DNA from: Ruminococcus sp.
GTDB lineage: Bacteria > Bacillota > Clostridia > Oscillospirales > Ruminococcaceae
Length of the DNA: 64,000 nucleotides
Reading direction: 5' to 3'
Assembly: GCA_017542125.1 (NCBI GenBank)
Contig: JAFXXU010000058.1
Location: forward strand, 310,001-374,000
Below the pieces are notes generated by a model that did no database searches, was not told where the DNA came from, and saw nothing but the letters and a program-made list of their open reading frames with translations. The translations under genes were made by a program, and so were the position numbers. This document shows positions 33,901 through 43,282 of this stretch, in pieces. Position 1 is the first letter of the stretch. Each line of letters begins with the position of its first letter.

Positions 33901-34536
33901 GGCCTTCTCGCATTGTTTTTCAAGGGGGCCGATCCTATCTTCGATCTCGGCAAGTATATCGTTGAGCCTAGCTATATTCTCGTCGGCAGCTTTGAGCTTG
34001 CGTTCGGCTTCCTCTTTCTTGTAGCGGAACTTGGAGATACCCGCTGCTTCCTCGAAGATCTCGCGCCTCTCTGTGGATTTGCTGCTGACTATATCAGCGA
34101 TCCTGCCCTGACCGATGATCGAGTAACCGTCTCTGCCGAGACCGGTATCCATAAACAGCTCTACAATGTCCTTTAATCTGACATTGCTGCTGTTGATCAT
34201 ATACTCGCTCTCTCCGCTGCGGTAAAGCTTTCTCGATACCGATACCACATCGCTGTCGATAGCCAGGGCGTGATCGGTGTTGTCGATATTGAGTGTGACC
34301 TGTGCGAAAGCTGCGGCGGGGCGGGTCTTGGTCCCGTGAAAGATAACATCCTCCATTTTGCCGCCTCTGAGAGTCTTAGAGGACTGCTCGCCCATTACCC
34401 AGCGCATCGCATCGCCTATATTCGATTTTCCTGAACCGTTTGGCCCGACAACTGCCGAGATACCCTCATCGAAATCCAGCTTTATCTTGTCGGGAAAGGA
34501 CTTGAAGCCCTGTAATTCAAGCGATCTCAGGTACAT
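30958..34536 (-). CDS. smc: Chromosome segregation protein SMC
   Basis: Condensin ATPase that organises and segregates the chromosome. The 1192-residue length is typical. Visible parts are the N-terminal Walker A GPNGSGKSNIGDA, two long coiled coils (about 170-500 and 660-1000) around a Gly-rich hinge (about 510-650), the ABC signature LSGGEQAFVAV and a Walker B CVLDEIEAALDD near the C terminus. It lies between a radical SAM gene and ftsY with 4-base and 1-base junctions. The partners scpA and scpB are outside the window. Confidence 0.98.
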   Translation of the reverse strand: MYLRSLELQGFKSFPDKIKLDFDEGISAVVGPNGSGKSNIGDAMRWVMGEQSSKTLRGGKMEDVIFHGTKTRPAAAFAQVTLNIDNTDHALAIDSDVVSVSRKLYRSGESEYMINSSNVRLKDIVELFMDTGLGRDGYSIIGQGRIADIVSSKSTERREIFEEAAGISKFRYKKEEAERKLKAADENIARLNDILAEIEDRIGPLEKQCEKAKKFKVLYDRKSQLEIAVWMTQLHELDKALSDNKEKSALLKEQYETVAKEAEKLSDEVELSREKSSEKSVLIDSLRDRIHAIELEDSQADAKIAVLENDIKHIETAIESIKEQIDRSESSKYFLETELESKKKELLSFDDRAAELSESIKAKEESFSKLTTKSDSFDKTLSNASDALNDLYIKRSELSYKLESSKNSFSETQEKLASLMEDKSDFESRAKLADGDLANLKKQRESASEKETELGNKLAGLNKLLENRNSKLASAESIFEDNSRKLVETEQKLKILSDLENSMEGFAFSVKSILTASKQGRISGVCGSVSQLITVSSEYTTAIETALGNALQNIVVENEDSAKRGIRLLKDSRAGRATFLPLTSVKVTELRDIPRDAEGFVAVASELVSCDEKYKVIAEHLLGRICVAEDLDSATAIAKKSDYKIKLVTLDGQVINAGGSFTGGSTSKNTGILSRKNEIEKLKAQLDKIRESFESSKQERERLSQEAAKFSADIEGVKEQLSELSKELLRLDMDIKRIAEFSEQYSTRLAEIASEYERLTMRLTLLQKDTDEINVLLTKTDGSIAEGEAALKNSQNELENLRADRESLSAELSELKIKQIELSKDKDACELSVKQLEESISGSGVEKEKLLAQIDESLALIEGKKSEIEGVKASSGESAKVISEIKKQISDAQREHLELENKATLLRQDEKIKLDEKEKLSNEVNRLEERRGAIVTEFDKLSAKLFDEHELTLSDAEQSFETVDNMPQANKELAELRGKINALGHVNLGAIEEYAEVSERYEFLKHQLSDVTESKRELEQLISELTETMKELFIDSFEKINKNFKKVFTELFGGGHGELVLSDPDDVLECGIEIVVEPPGKIIKNLLSLSGGEQAFVAVCIYFSILMIRPSPFCVLDEIEAALDDSNVVKYAQYLHRFTDTTQFIAITHRRGTMEEADILYGVTMQDEGISKLLKMDPGTTVNIDLEEKRHS

Positions 34537-34540
34537 TTGC

Positions 34541-35548
34541 TCACTTCCTTTTCTCGCAGCTTATAAGCTTAAGCTTTTCCTTCTGCGAGCTGTCGGGGGA
34601 GATATGTAGATGTATCCCCCTGTCTTCAAAAAATCTGATGTTGCTTTTCTTCTGACCCAGAGCCTTGCTGAGCTCTCTTCCGGGCACAGAAAACTGCGCT
34701 GATACGATGTCCTTGTGCTTGGCAAGCTCCGCCTCGATCAGCTTCCTGTAGATCACAGCCTCGCAGAGCTCTCTGAATGCGGGATGATAGAACCCTCCCA
34801 GCATATCCTGCTCAACGAGCTGCGAAGCGTGCAGCCCCACCTTGATGACCCTTATGCCTTCGGATTCAAACCGGAGCATGGCGTGAGATGTGATCTCCAC
34901 CGCCTCATCAAAGTCAAAGGGCTTGTATACACCGCTGAGGAACAGCTCCCCCAGCCTAGTATTATTCAGTATAACAACGGGATATATCCTCACCGTGTCG
35001 GGCTTTAGTGCGCATATGATATTGATAGTATCCCACTCTGCGGTGCGGCTGCTTCCGTAAAGACCCACCATCATCTGCAAGCCAAGCTCAAAATGATTCT
35101 TCTGTATCAGGCGAGATGCATTGATCACATCCTCACGGGTATGCCCCCGCTCGTTCATTGCAAGAACTCTGTCGTCAAGGGACTGCGCCCCCAGCTCAAT
35201 GGCGGTAACGCCGTATTCTCTGAGAAGCCTCAGAATATCCTTGTCAATGTGATCGGGGCGGGTAGAGATGCGAATACCCTTGAACTTTCCTTCACCGACA
35301 AACTCTCTTGCCGCTTCAAGCAATTCAAGCATATATTCCCGCCTTATGGCTGTGAAGCTGCCGCCAAAAAATGCGATCTCTGTTTCCTCCGGTGATCGGG
35401 AGCACTCAAGCGCCTCCGAGCAGACCTTTCTGACATACTCCCCGTCCGGCTGAAACATCGCACCGGAGATAGAATTCTGGTCACAGAAGCTGCATTTGTG
35501 AGGACACCCAGCGTGAGGAACGAAGATAGAGATATTGCTGTGTGCCAT
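34541..35548 (-). CDS. Elp3-like radical SAM protein
   Basis: A 335-residue radical SAM protein. The cluster motif is CPHKCSFCDQ near the N terminus (Cys15, Cys19, Cys22), with IAFFGGSFTAI and IRISTRPDHID following, as in the Elp3/MiaB-like superfamily. It lacks the acetyltransferase domain of true Elp3. Such genes are regularly found next to rnc and smc in Clostridia. RNA modification is a reasonable guess but unproven. Its start overlaps the rnc stop by one base (TGATG). Confidence 0.82.
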   Translation of the reverse strand: MAHSNISIFVPHAGCPHKCSFCDQNSISGAMFQPDGEYVRKVCSEALECSRSPEETEIAFFGGSFTAIRREYMLELLEAAREFVGEGKFKGIRISTRPDHIDKDILRLLREYGVTAIELGAQSLDDRVLAMNERGHTREDVINASRLIQKNHFELGLQMMVGLYGSSRTAEWDTINIICALKPDTVRIYPVVILNNTRLGELFLSGVYKPFDFDEAVEITSHAMLRFESEGIRVIKVGLHASQLVEQDMLGGFYHPAFRELCEAVIYRKLIEAELAKHKDIVSAQFSVPGRELSKALGQKKSNIRFFEDRGIHLHISPDSSQKEKLKLISCEKRK

Positions 35549-36243
35549 CAGGGTCTGATCCCCATAAGGGCAAGCGCTTCCTTAGCAGCACTCTGCTCGG
35601 CAGCCTTTTTGGATCTGCCGGTGCCCTCGCCGATCACATTGTTATTGAGCAGCACCTGAACAGTAAAATGCTTGTCGTGATCGGGGCCGCTTTCGGATTT
35701 GAGGTGGTAAACTATCTTCTCCTCGGGATTTTTCTGAATGACCTCCTGGAGGATGGTCTTGTAATCGTGGAAAGCACTGCTGCCCTTTGGAGTAATATCC
35801 TGAGGGATGAATGAAAGGATATAGGGTGTGACTGCTTCAATGCCGCCGTCAAGATAGATAGCTGCGATAACAGCCTCAAAAGCATCGGAAACGATCGAGG
35901 GGCGCTCACGGCCTCCCGTCAGCTCCTCGCCCTTGCCAAGCAGGATATAGCTGCCAAGTTCTATCTTTTTTGAGAACTCAAACAGCGAGCTCTCGCACAC
36001 CAGCGAGGCTCTGAGCTTTGTGAGCTCACCCTCGGGGATGTGGGTAAAGTGCTTGAAGATATAGTCGGATACCACGATGGAAAGTACGGAATCTCCGAGA
36101 AATTCAAGCCTTTCATTGCTGTTGAGGGCCTTGTTCTCATTTGAATAGGAGGAATGAGAGAGCGCCTCAAAAAGCAGCTTCTCGTTCTTGAATTTATAAC
36201 CTATCCTGTTCTGAAGCTCGGCAACGCTTTCATTGGCGGTCAT
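35548..36243 (-). CDS. rnc: Ribonuclease III
   Basis: Double-strand-specific RNase that processes rRNA and mRNAs. The 231-residue protein has the catalytic signature NERLEFLGDSVLS, a second acidic site FEAVIAAIYLDGG and a C-terminal double-stranded RNA-binding domain with GEGTGRSKKAAEQSAAKEAL. The second ATG at 36243 is chosen: AAGGA is 9 bases before it, while it nearly touches the ATG at 36252. plsX lies just upstream; the acpP gene that often sits between them is absent. Confidence 0.97.
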   Translation of the reverse strand: MTANESVAELQNRIGYKFKNEKLLFEALSHSSYSNENKALNSNERLEFLGDSVLSIVVSDYIFKHFTHIPEGELTKLRASLVCESSLFEFSKKIELGSYILLGKGEELTGGRERPSIVSDAFEAVIAAIYLDGGIEAVTPYILSFIPQDITPKGSSAFHDYKTILQEVIQKNPEEKIVYHLKSESGPDHDKHFTVQVLLNNNVIGEGTGRSKKAAEQSAAKEALALMGIRP

Positions 36244-36257
36244 AGTTTTCATTCCTT

Positions 36258-37277
36258 TCAGCCTTCGTCGGAATTATCATCGGCAGGCTTTAACTGTGCC
36301 AGCGATTCGGAGATCTCATTTATAGCATTCGACTCGATAAACAGCTTTGCCTGTCTTACAGCATTGAAGAATGCTCTCGCATTGGAGGAGCCGTGAGCCT
36401 TGATCACAGCCCTTCTTGTACCGAGAAGCGGAGCCCCGCCGTACTCGGAATAGTCAAGCTTTTTCTTGAAATCCTTGATAGCGCCCATCATAATAGCCGC
36501 AGCAAGCTTGGTCTTGGCGCTCTTTGAGAACATCTCCTTCAATTCCTTGGAGAAGAACTTGCCCATACCCTCGTATGTCTTTAAGATCAGATTGCCGCAG
36601 AAGCCGTCAGCGACCACAACATCCGCCTCGTCAAAGGGGATGTAACGAGCCTCGATGTTTCCGGAGAAATTCACAGGTGCAGTTTTGAACTGCTGATATG
36701 CTTCGATCTCAACGGGTCTGCCCTTGCTTTCCTCAGCACCGATGTTCGCCAGAGCCACCTTGGGGTCCTCCATCTTCATTACCTTGTTCATATAGATCGA
36801 GCCCATAACACCGAACTGAACAAGTATATCGGCTCTGCACTCGGCATTGGCGCCGCTGTCAAGGAGCATAGCCGGCTTGTCAACGGTAGGCAGCAGGGTC
36901 GCAAGCGCAGGGCGCTTTACACCCTTGATCCTCTTAACTATAAATGTCGCACCTACGAGCAGCGCAGCGGTGGAGCCTGCCGAAACAAAAGCATCTCCCT
37001 CGCCGTCGGCAAGCATCTGGAGACCGATTGCCATCGAAGAATTCTTCTTGCTCTTGATAACGCTTTTGGGATCGTCGCAAATGTCGATAACTCCCTCGGC
37101 GTGTCTGATCTTCAGGTTCGAGATATCGAGCCTGTTCTCATCGGCACATGACTTTATCCTCTGCTCATCGCCCACAAGAGTGATCTCAACACCGAACTCT
37201 CTCTGCGCGTCGATAGCTCCCTTGATAACTTCCAACGGAGCGTTGTCGCCGCCGAATGCGTCCATAACTATGTTCAT
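36258..37277 (-). CDS. plsX: Phosphate acyltransferase PlsX
   Basis: Converts acyl-ACP to acyl-phosphate for phospholipid synthesis by the PlsX-PlsY route; it is a peripheral membrane enzyme. The 339-residue protein begins NIVMDAFGGDNAP and contains FVSAGSTAALL and GFCGNLILKTYEG. GGAGGTATAAAG precedes the ATG. It lies between trmFO (18 bases) and rnc (14 bases). fabD and fabG are not adjacent. Confidence 0.96.
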   Translation of the reverse strand: MNIVMDAFGGDNAPLEVIKGAIDAQREFGVEITLVGDEQRIKSCADENRLDISNLKIRHAEGVIDICDDPKSVIKSKKNSSMAIGLQMLADGEGDAFVSAGSTAALLVGATFIVKRIKGVKRPALATLLPTVDKPAMLLDSGANAECRADILVQFGVMGSIYMNKVMKMEDPKVALANIGAEESKGRPVEIEAYQQFKTAPVNFSGNIEARYIPFDEADVVVADGFCGNLILKTYEGMGKFFSKELKEMFSKSAKTKLAAAIMMGAIKDFKKKLDYSEYGGAPLLGTRRAVIKAHGSSNARAFFNAVRQAKLFIESNAINEISESLAQLKPADDNSDEG

Positions 37278-37294
37278 CTTTATACCTCCAAACC

Positions 37295-38617
37295 TCAGAA
37301 AGTTTTGATCATTTCATCCAGATCGCGCAGACCTCTTTCGGCCAGCGCTTCATATCTCAACTGTTTATCTCTAATCCTCTCACCCAGTTCAGGGAGGATG
37401 CCCATATTGCAGCCCATAGGCTGAAAGTTTTCAACAGTCGGGTCGCTTATGTATCTCGATAAGGCGCCTGTCATCGTAGTATCGGGGAGGGTGATAAGCT
37501 CCCTGCCCGTCAGCAGACGGGACATATTCAGCCCCGCCATTATTCCGCTGGCAGCGGATTCAATATAGCCCTCAACTCCGGTCATCTGCCCCGCAAAGAA
37601 CAGGTTACCGCGCTGTCGCATATTGAAACACGGTGTCAGCAGCGCCGGAGAATTTATGAATGTGTTCCTATGCATTACACCGTAGCGGACGAACTCAGCG
37701 TTTTCAAGACCGGGTATCATCGAAAACACTCTTTTCTGTTCGCCGAATTTAAGATTGGTCTGGAACCCGACGATATTGTACAGCGTCCCCTGAGAATTCT
37801 CTGCTCTGAGCTGTACCACGGCATAGGGCCTCCTGCCTGTCCGCGGGTCGGTTATCCCGACAGGCTTAAGCGGGCCGAACCGCATAGTATCCTCGCCGCG
37901 CTTGGCAAGGACTTCTATGGGCATACAGCCCTCATAGACCTTGAAGCCGTCCTTGCCGAAATGTTCCTTTTCAAATTCTTTAAGCGGAGCAGACTCGGCA
38001 TTCACCAGCTCATTGTAAAAAGTCAGGTACTCATCCTTGTCAAAGGCGCAGTTTATATAATCAGCCTCGCCCCTGCCATAGCGTGAAGCGAAGAAGACCT
38101 TGCTCTTATCAAGGCTTTCAAAGGTCACAATGGGTGCTGCCGCATCGTGGAAATACAGCTGCTCTCCGCAAAGCGTCCTTATGCTTTCGGCCAAAGCCTC
38201 GGATGTGAGAGGTCCCGTGGCGATGATAACATTTCCCTCGGGTATCTCAGTGACCTCGTCCTCGATCACGGTTATAAGCGGCTCGGACTTTATCCTGTCA
38301 GTCACAGCATCGGAAAAGCGCTCTCTGTCAACGGCAAGTGCACCTCCGGCTGAGACCTTTGCAATATCGGCACATTCCATTATGAGCGAACCGAGCCTGC
38401 GCATCTCTTCCTTGAGCATTCCCGCTGCAGAGCATATCCTTTCGGCTTTCAGCGAGTTGGAGCATACCAGCTCAGCGAAGCCCTTGTATTTATGCGCAGG
38501 AGTGTATTTCTTCGGTTTCATTTCATAAAGCTCAACAGCTATCCCGGCTTTTGCGAGCTGCCAGGCAGCTTCACAGCCGGCAAGCCCGGCTCCGATAACA
38601 CGGACTTTATCACTCAT
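37295..38617 (-). CDS. trmFO: Methylenetetrahydrofolate-tRNA (uracil-5-)-methyltransferase TrmFO
   Basis: Folate- and FAD-dependent enzyme that makes ribothymidine 54 in tRNA T-loops. The 440-residue protein has an N-terminal FAD motif [12 protein letters not shown], the conserved CSNSLK segment with a catalytic-type Cys, and a [14 protein letters not shown] stretch near the C terminus. topA lies 32 bases upstream on the same strand, the common Firmicutes topA-trmFO order. Confidence 0.97.
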   Translation of the reverse strand: MSDKVRVIGAGLAGCEAAWQLAKAGIAVELYEMKPKKYTPAHKYKGFAELVCSNSLKAERICSAAGMLKEEMRRLGSLIMECADIAKVSAGGALAVDRERFSDAVTDRIKSEPLITVIEDEVTEIPEGNVIIATGPLTSEALAESIRTLCGEQLYFHDAAAPIVTFESLDKSKVFFASRYGRGEADYINCAFDKDEYLTFYNELVNAESAPLKEFEKEHFGKDGFKVYEGCMPIEVLAKRGEDTMRFGPLKPVGITDPRTGRRPYAVVQLRAENSQGTLYNIVGFQTNLKFGEQKRVFSMIPGLENAEFVRYGVMHRNTFINSPALLTPCFNMRQRGNLFFAGQMTGVEGYIESAASGIMAGLNMSRLLTGRELITLPDTTMTGALSRYISDPTVENFQPMGCNMGILPELGERIRDKQLRYEALAERGLRDLDEMIKTF

Positions 38618-38649
38618 CTTATCATTTGTCCTTTATTCGTTGTAAAAGA

Positions 38650-40746
38650 TCATTCACCATTACCGCCGGAAAGATCCTTCTGATAGCCGCAGCCCTCCTT
38701 GTGGCAGACAAGCACACCGTTCCTGCCGCCCTTCTGGAAAAGGGTCGAACCACAGGTGGGACACTTCTGATCAGAGGGGATATCCCAGGTCATAAACGTG
38801 CAGGTCGGGTTGTCCTCACAGCCGTAATACTTCTTACCGCGCTTGGACTTCTTAAGCAGAACTCTCTTTCCGCAGAACGGGCACTTTCCGCCCGAATCCT
38901 CAACGATCTTCTTGGTGTTGGTACACTCCGGGAATCCGGAGCAAGCCATAAATTTACCGTATCTTCCGATCTTGATGACCATAGGCTTTCCGCAGAGCTC
39001 ACAGATCTCATCGGTAGCCTCATCAGGGATCCTGATACGCTTGCCGTCCATGGCTTCCTCAGCCTCAACGAGCTCACCCGAGAATTCCTTGTAGAACTCA
39101 TCAAGAGTCTTAGTCCAGCTTCTGCTGCCGCTTTCCACCTGATCGAGACTGTCCTCCATCTTGGCAGTGAACTTAACGTCAACGATCTTGTCAAAGTGAT
39201 CCTTCATCAGCTCGTTTGTCACTTCACCCAGCGGTGTGGGTTTCAGGTGCTTACCCTCTCTCTCAACATAGCTTCTGGCAAGAATAGTCGAAATTGTGGG
39301 AACATATGTGGAAGGACGGCCGATGCCGGTCTCCTCAAAAGCCTTTACCAAGGTAGCCTCGGTATAGCGCGGAGGCGGCTGGGTGAAATGCTGATTGCCG
39401 TCAAGAGACTTGACCTTCAGCAGATCGTTCCTTTTCAGAGGAGGCAGCACATTCCTGCCCTCTTCTTCCTCGTCCTTGGTCTCCTCGTAGAGGATAGTAA
39501 AGCCGTCAAACTTAACGGCATAGCCGGAAGCCTTGAAGGTGCAGCCGTCAGCATCAATGTCAGCGGAAACCGTATCCAGCAGACAATTGGACATCTGGCT
39601 GGCAATGAACCTCTCCCAGATCAGCTTATAAAGCTTGAATTGATCGTTGGTAACACCGCTGGCCTTGACGACATCGGGAGTAAGCTCAGGATGTGCAGGT
39701 CTGATAGCTTCGTGACCGTCCTGGGAGTTGCCCTTGGACTTATATTTTCTCGGAGCGTCGGGCAAGTAATTTTCGCCGTACTTCTCCCTGATATACTTGT
39801 ATGCGGCATCCCTGGCCTCGTCAGAGATCCTGGTGCTGTCGGTTCTCATATAGGTTATAAGACCGGTAACGCCCATACCCTTGATCTCAACGCCCTCATA
39901 GAGCTCCTGGGCTGTCTTCATAGTCCTGCGTCCCTGGAAAGAAAGCCTTCTCGAAGCCTCCTGCTGGAGGGTCGAGGTGGTGAAAGGAGCCGCAGGCGCT
40001 TTCTTGTGAACGCTCTTCTTGATGCTCTGTATCACAAACTTGGCATCCTTAAGACGTTCCAGCAGCTTATCGGTCTGCTCCTTGGTCGCAAGCTCGGCCT
40101 TGACGCCGTCAACAGCCGCGAGCTTGGCTGCGAAAGCCTTTTTGCTGCCGGGGGCTATAAGCTTGGCGTCGATAGACCAGTATTCCTGGGAGACAAAAGA
40201 GCGGATCTCTTCCTCTCTGTCGCAGATCATCTTTACCGCTACCGATTGAACTCTGCCAGCCGAAAGCCCGCGCCTGATCTTCCTCCAGAGAAACGGAGAG
40301 ATCTTATAGCCCACTAATCTGTCAAGAACACGCCTTGCCTGCTGAGCGTTGACAAGGTTTATGTCTATGGAACGTGGTGCGCTCATTCCTGTCTTGATGC
40401 CGCTCTCTGTGAGCTCGTTGAAGGTCACTCTGTTCTTGTCCTTCATATCAAGGCCGAGCAGCGTCGCCAGATGCCAGGATATAGCCTCTCCCTCACGGTC
40501 AGGGTCGCTTGCGAGGTAGATATGGTCGCTCTTTTTGGCAAGCTTCTTGATGCTCCTGATGGTTTCTTCTTTTTCTTTGATGTTCACATACTGGGGGGCA
40601 AAATCATTGTCGATATCAACACCGAGCTTTGATTTCGGAAGATCTCTGACGTGCCCCTTTGATGCAACGACCTCAAATCCGTCCCCGACATATCTTTTGA
40701 TCGTTCTGATCTTTGTCGGTGACTCAACAATTATCAAATCAGACAA
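38650..40746 (-). CDS. topA: DNA topoisomerase I
   Basis: Type IA topoisomerase relaxing negative supercoils. The 698-residue protein has an N-terminal Toprim domain (IVESPTK, ASDPDREGEA), the active-site Tyr in TYMRTDSTRI, and three C-terminal four-cysteine zinc fingers (CELCGKP, CPFCGKR and CPTCGST with their distal cysteines). The start is a TTG at 40746 with GGAG 8 bases before it; the protein then begins SDLIIVESP as expected. dprA ends 18 bases upstream, so dprA, topA and trmFO are probably one operon. Confidence 0.97.
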   Translation of the reverse strand: MSDLIIVESPTKIRTIKRYVGDGFEVVASKGHVRDLPKSKLGVDIDNDFAPQYVNIKEKEETIRSIKKLAKKSDHIYLASDPDREGEAISWHLATLLGLDMKDKNRVTFNELTESGIKTGMSAPRSIDINLVNAQQARRVLDRLVGYKISPFLWRKIRRGLSAGRVQSVAVKMICDREEEIRSFVSQEYWSIDAKLIAPGSKKAFAAKLAAVDGVKAELATKEQTDKLLERLKDAKFVIQSIKKSVHKKAPAAPFTTSTLQQEASRRLSFQGRRTMKTAQELYEGVEIKGMGVTGLITYMRTDSTRISDEARDAAYKYIREKYGENYLPDAPRKYKSKGNSQDGHEAIRPAHPELTPDVVKASGVTNDQFKLYKLIWERFIASQMSNCLLDTVSADIDADGCTFKASGYAVKFDGFTILYEETKDEEEEGRNVLPPLKRNDLLKVKSLDGNQHFTQPPPRYTEATLVKAFEETGIGRPSTYVPTISTILARSYVEREGKHLKPTPLGEVTNELMKDHFDKIVDVKFTAKMEDSLDQVESGSRSWTKTLDEFYKEFSGELVEAEEAMDGKRIRIPDEATDEICELCGKPMVIKIGRYGKFMACSGFPECTNTKKIVEDSGGKCPFCGKRVLLKKSKRGKKYYGCEDNPTCTFMTWDIPSDQKCPTCGSTLFQKGGRNGVLVCHKEGCGYQKDLSGGNGE

Positions 40747-40764
40747 TTCGTACTCTCCATTCTT

Positions 40765-41979
40765 TCATATAAGACTGTACTGCTTACCCGGCAGAGATCT
40801 TACAAAGCCCTCCACCTCAAGCCTTGTGAGCTCGGTAAGCACATCTGTAATATTCATATCCAGTTTTGCTGCGATCATATCCGCGAGCTGTGTTCCCTCT
40901 TTCAGAAGCTCACAAATGCGAACGCCCTTTTCATCCAGCGAGGAATAATCGAGCTCCTTTGGTATCTCAGGCTCCGGAGCCTCTTCAAGCGCCTTCTCGG
41001 CATTGGCTCTCGCAGGCGTTTTCGGTTCGGAAGGCTCAGGGCTCTCATTCTTGAAAAATGAATAATCGCTCAGCTGCGAAAAGCTGTCACCCACTCCGGT
41101 GTATTCAAGTCCTTCGATATTTGTGTGAGCAATAAAGAACAGGATGTCCTGCTCGCTGAATACCGGCCTGCAGCCGCGTCTGATGAGCCACGCCTGCCCG
41201 GAATATCTGTCATCGGTTATATCGTGAGGCGGGATAACAAACAGGAACCTGCCTCCGCTGATAGCCTGCTCGCAAAGGTTAAGGCCCTTGCTGTTGACAG
41301 AGCCCTCAACGAAAACAATCGCATCTGAAAGCCCGACTATAAGCCTGTTCCGTTCAACGAAGTTAGGCCTTGAACGCTCAAACCGCTCACAGTTTTCTGA
41401 GATCAGTGCACCGTTCTTAACTATCTCCTCGGCAAACTCATCGTCTTCATAGAGGTCGATAGCAAGCCCGCAGACACCGAGCGTTGGAAAACCTTTCTTA
41501 ACGGCAGCGTTTAAGGCGGTCATATCAATGCCGTTTGCCATACCCGATGCAATAACGCAGCCTCTCTCCGCCAGCTTTGCACAAAGCAGCTCTGTAACAC
41601 CCGAGGAATAAGCGGATGGTTCTCTTGCACCGGCAAAATCTATCACGGTGCTATTGTCTAAAAAGTCAAGACTCCCTCTGACAAAAATAACTGCCGGGGG
41701 ATTATGTATCTCCCTCAGTTTGTCGGGATAGCCCTCACTTTCATAGCAATAGACCTTGATGCCGTTTGATCTGTATTCGTCAACGATCTCTGCGGCTTCC
41801 ATAATATCAAGCTCGGCAGCTGTTTCAGCCTCGCTTTTGCTGAGTTCTCTGATCTTGCCGCTTTTGACAGCATCCACAAATCTCTCCACCGTATCAAAAC
41901 CGGCAGCCAGCTTCCAGAGCTTTCTGTTTGCGGGACCGAATACACAGACCAGCCAGAACCAGTATGCACAAATATCCAT
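40765..41979 (-). CDS. dprA: DprA-like DNA-processing protein
   Basis: DprA protects incoming single-stranded DNA and loads RecA during transformation. The 404-residue protein has the extended Rossmann domain with FAGAREPSAYSSG, CVIASGMANGIDMTAL, GVCGLAIDLYEDDE, RPNFVERNRLIVGLSDA and SGGRFLFVIPP, plus a Pro/Glu-rich linker and a C-terminal winged helix (about 345-404). Several canonical residues differ, such as ANGID for the usual ARGID and a changed Ser/Gly-rich loop before the last strand. It overlaps the upstream methyltransferase stop as TGATG. No competence genes adjoin it. Confidence 0.88.
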   Translation of the reverse strand: MDICAYWFWLVCVFGPANRKLWKLAAGFDTVERFVDAVKSGKIRELSKSEAETAAELDIMEAAEIVDEYRSNGIKVYCYESEGYPDKLREIHNPPAVIFVRGSLDFLDNSTVIDFAGAREPSAYSSGVTELLCAKLAERGCVIASGMANGIDMTALNAAVKKGFPTLGVCGLAIDLYEDDEFAEEIVKNGALISENCERFERSRPNFVERNRLIVGLSDAIVFVEGSVNSKGLNLCEQAISGGRFLFVIPPHDITDDRYSGQAWLIRRGCRPVFSEQDILFFIAHTNIEGLEYTGVGDSFSQLSDYSFFKNESPEPSEPKTPARANAEKALEEAPEPEIPKELDYSSLDEKGVRICELLKEGTQLADMIAAKLDMNITDVLTELTRLEVEGFVRSLPGKQYSLI

Positions 41980-42794
41980 CAGCGGTCACCTCTCGTCATT
42001 TCCCAGAGGAATATCGTGGCAGCAGCTGCGGCGTTTAGGGAATTGATGCTCCCCTTCATACCTATGCTGATCCTGCCGCTGCACATTGCAGCGTGTTCCT
42101 CGGGAAGGCCCCTGCCCTCGTTGCCGATGACAACAGCTCCGCCCGCAGAAAAATCCTGATCCTGGATCAGCTTGCCTCCGCTGATGACGGCAGCCAGCGT
42201 TTCTACACCGCACTCTCCAAAGAGCCTGAACACCTTCTCACAGTTATCTTCAATGAAGATCCTGACTCTCGTAAGACTGCCGACTGTCGATCTTACCACC
42301 TTTGGATTATAGAGATCAACGCAGTGCCCTGTCAACACGATACCGTCTATGCCCACAGCATCGGCAGTTCTGAGGATCGTCCCCAGGTTCCCGGGATCCT
42401 GCAATCCGTCAAGTATAAGATATTTACAGCCGCACATCAACGCCCCGGCCTCCAACGGGAGATCGGCCTTCCGGGCAACTGCAAATAGCCCCTGACTTGT
42501 TTCGGTATTGCCGACCTTATCAGCGATCTCACGGGTGATCTCAAAGCGCAGATCATCAGGCAGCTCAGCTATCCTCTCTGTAGGGAGGATATCAGAAAAG
42601 CTGTCAAGAGCCTCCGGGACGTAGTACACTCCCTCAAGCACGATCCCCTTATTATCGAGAAATGCTTCAACTGCATCAACACAGCCGCGCATCCCCTCAA
42701 TGACAAAGCAGCTCTCCTCATTTCGTGCCTTACGGCTGGAAATAAGCTTGCCTAGTCTCTTGATCCTTGGGTTATCCCGACCCGAAATGAGCAT
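41979..42794 (-). CDS. TrmH/SpoU-family RNA 2'-O-methyltransferase
   Basis: S-adenosylmethionine-dependent ribose methyltransferase with a knotted SPOUT fold. The 271-residue protein has an N-terminal substrate-binding domain (about 1-100) and motifs LDGLQDPGNLGTILRTADA, VIGNEGRGLP and SINSLNAAAAATIFLWEM. It resembles the 23S rRNA methyltransferases annotated RlmB or TsnR-like; the target cannot be set from sequence. The ATG at 42794 has AGGGTGAG upstream; the longer frame to 42851 would begin inside the rplT terminator. A TATAAT at 42831-42836 (minus strand) is a possible -10. Confidence 0.9.
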   Translation of the reverse strand: MLISGRDNPRIKRLGKLISSRKARNEESCFVIEGMRGCVDAVEAFLDNKGIVLEGVYYVPEALDSFSDILPTERIAELPDDLRFEITREIADKVGNTETSQGLFAVARKADLPLEAGALMCGCKYLILDGLQDPGNLGTILRTADAVGIDGIVLTGHCVDLYNPKVVRSTVGSLTRVRIFIEDNCEKVFRLFGECGVETLAAVISGGKLIQDQDFSAGGAVVIGNEGRGLPEEHAAMCSGRISIGMKGSINSLNAAAAATIFLWEMTRGDR

Positions 42795-42842
42795 ATATCT
42801 CACCCTTTCGCAGGAAATGACAAAGTCGTTATTATACAACAA

Positions 42843-42872
42843 AACACGCATCTCCGTCTGAACATGCGTGTT
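42843..42872 (-). terminator. Terminator of infC-rpmI-rplT
   Basis: On the minus strand AACACGCAT (42872-42864) pairs with ATGCGTGTT (42851-42843), followed by TTGTTGT. Confidence 0.8.
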
Positions 42873-42881
42873 ATTGATGTA

Positions 42882-43235
42882 TTAAAGCGCAGCCTTGGCT
42901 TTCTCAACGATCGCGGTGAAGGATGCAGGATCGTTGATAGCGATCTCGGAGAGCATCTTTCTGTTGAGAGTGATGCCGGCCTTGTTGAGACCGTTCATAA
43001 AGGTGGAATAGTTCATTCCGTTGAGCTTGCAGGCAGCGGAGATCCTGGTGATCCAGAGCTGTCTGAAATCTCTCTTCTTCTGCCTTCTGCCGATGTAAGC
43101 GTACTGACCGCTCTTCATCACGGCCTGCTTGGCCATCTTGAAATGCTTGCTCTTTGCGCCGAAATAGCCCTTAGCAAGCTTTAAAGTCTTGTTTCTTCTC
43201 TTACGAGTCATCATTGCTCCCTTAACACGAGCCAT
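42882..43235 (-). CDS. rplT: 50S ribosomal protein L20
   Basis: Early-assembly 23S rRNA-binding protein, and in Firmicutes the repressor of its own operon through the infC leader. The 117-residue product begins [27 protein letters not shown], a very basic N-terminal helix, and has [17 protein letters not shown] residues (here [13 protein letters not shown]). It is last in infC, rpmI, rplT, ending at a clear terminator. Confidence 0.98.
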   Translation of the reverse strand: MARVKGAMMTRKRRNKTLKLAKGYFGAKSKHFKMAKQAVMKSGQYAYIGRRQKKRDFRQLWITRISAACKLNGMNYSTFMNGLNKAGITLNRKMLSEIAINDPASFTAIVEKAKAAL

Positions 43236-43282
43236 AGTAAATTACCTCCTGATTAATTTTGATTACGTTCCCTACAACTCGC

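Noticed and set aside
38626..40317. Long + strand open frame (over 500 codons) opposite topA
   Set aside because: Antisense shadow of topA; no start signal and no recognisable motif.
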